From Pseudomonadota bacterium (GTDB taxonomy: Bacteria; Pseudomonadota; Alphaproteobacteria; Acetobacterales; Acetobacteraceae), in contig JAKAZN010000176.1 of NCBI GenBank assembly GCA_021815835.1, positions 1 through 5,349 on the forward strand: a stretch of 5,349 bases of DNA. The letters run 5' to 3'. The notes under the pieces were generated by a model. It had not been told where the DNA came from and made no database searches. It saw only the letters and a program-made list of their open reading frames with translations. Below, one piece after another: positions 5,237 through 5,349 of the stretch (position 1 is the first letter of the stretch; the number at the start of each line of letters is the position of its first letter). A program made the position numbers and the translations under genes.

Positions 5237-5349
5237 ATGCCGGAGATCCGACGCCTCGCGCCGCATATCGGCGCGCAAGCACGCGGCGTCGATGTGCGCG
5301 CGCTCGATCCCGCCGGGTTCGCCGCGCTCTACGCGGCCTGGCTGGAAAG
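5237..5349 (+). CDS. TauD/TfdA-family 2-oxoglutarate dioxygenase, 3'-partial
   Basis: Only the first 37 residues are present; the frame runs off the window. The start MPEIRRLAPHIGAQARGVDV followed by RALDPAGFAALYAAWLE matches the usual opening of TauD/TfdA enzymes, in which an 'IGAEVxGVDL' strand is followed by a helix 'FAALYxAWLEH'. These are Fe(II)- and 2-oxoglutarate-dependent hydroxylases acting on taurine, aryloxyacetates, xanthine and many other small molecules. The iron-binding HxD...H residues lie beyond the window, so family membership rests on the N-terminus alone and the substrate cannot be told. It is preceded by a strong GGAGGA site and perhaps its own promoter, and lies 202 bp after atzH on the same strand. 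It may therefore be a separate unit or a distal part of the same pathway. Confidence 0.7.
   Translation, partial: MPEIRRLAPHIGAQARGVDVRALDPAGFAALYAAWLE

Noticed and set aside
5072..5282. Minus-strand open frames over the intergenic region (5072-5278 and 4779-5282).
   Set aside because: They are composed of the translated hairpin repeat and GC-rich sequence, with no family resemblance.

Overview
The window is very GC-rich, with third codon positions almost all G or C. It is densely packed and every recognisable gene is on the + strand. Codon use, the 4-base ATGA gene overlaps and a CACCTCTCCCGC-type intergenic hairpin repeat suggest an alphaproteobacterium, perhaps one of the Acetobacteraceae. 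The taxonomic guess is inference only.

Layout: (1) about 1-1223, the C-terminal 400 or so residues of a multi-spanning NCS2-like (xanthine/uracil permease superfamily) transporter, clipped by the window edge. (2) 1220-2983, allophanate hydrolase AtzF, with an amidase-signature domain plus a C-terminal AtzF domain. (3) 2980-3165, a 61-residue DUF4089 protein, AtzG (HpxX-like), the small partner of AtzE. (4) 3162-4619, the amidase-signature enzyme AtzE (HpxY-like), a 1-carboxybiuret hydrolase relative. (5) 4651-5034, the DUF3225/NTF2-fold protein AtzH (HpxZ-like). (6) 5035-5236, a gene-free stretch with a perfect 29-bp tandem duplication carrying a hairpin, then a possible promoter. (7) From 5237 off the end, the N-terminus of a TauD/TfdA-type 2-oxoglutarate dioxygenase.

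The first four genes are linked by three ATGA stop/start overlaps and atzH follows after 31 bp, so genes 1-5 look like one operon for import and stepwise breakdown of a ureido compound. In the characterised Pseudomonas sp. ADP pathway, AtzE with AtzG deaminates 1-carboxybiuret to 1,3-dicarboxyurea, AtzH converts that to allophanate, and AtzF breaks allophanate down to ammonia and CO2. That operon is ordered atzD-G-E-H-F. Here the order is permease-F-G-E-H and no cyanuric acid hydrolase (AtzD) is visible, so the true entry substrate is open: a purine- or pyrimidine-derived ureide, oxalurate, biuret or a relative. The permease at the head and the dioxygenase at the tail are the best clues.

Three short tandem repeats sit in the window: 12 bp inside atzF, 15 bp spanning the atzG/atzE stop-start junction, and 29 bp downstream of atzH. 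The 15-bp repeat is the oddest, because it triplicates the start codon of atzE together with the overlapping stop codon of atzG.
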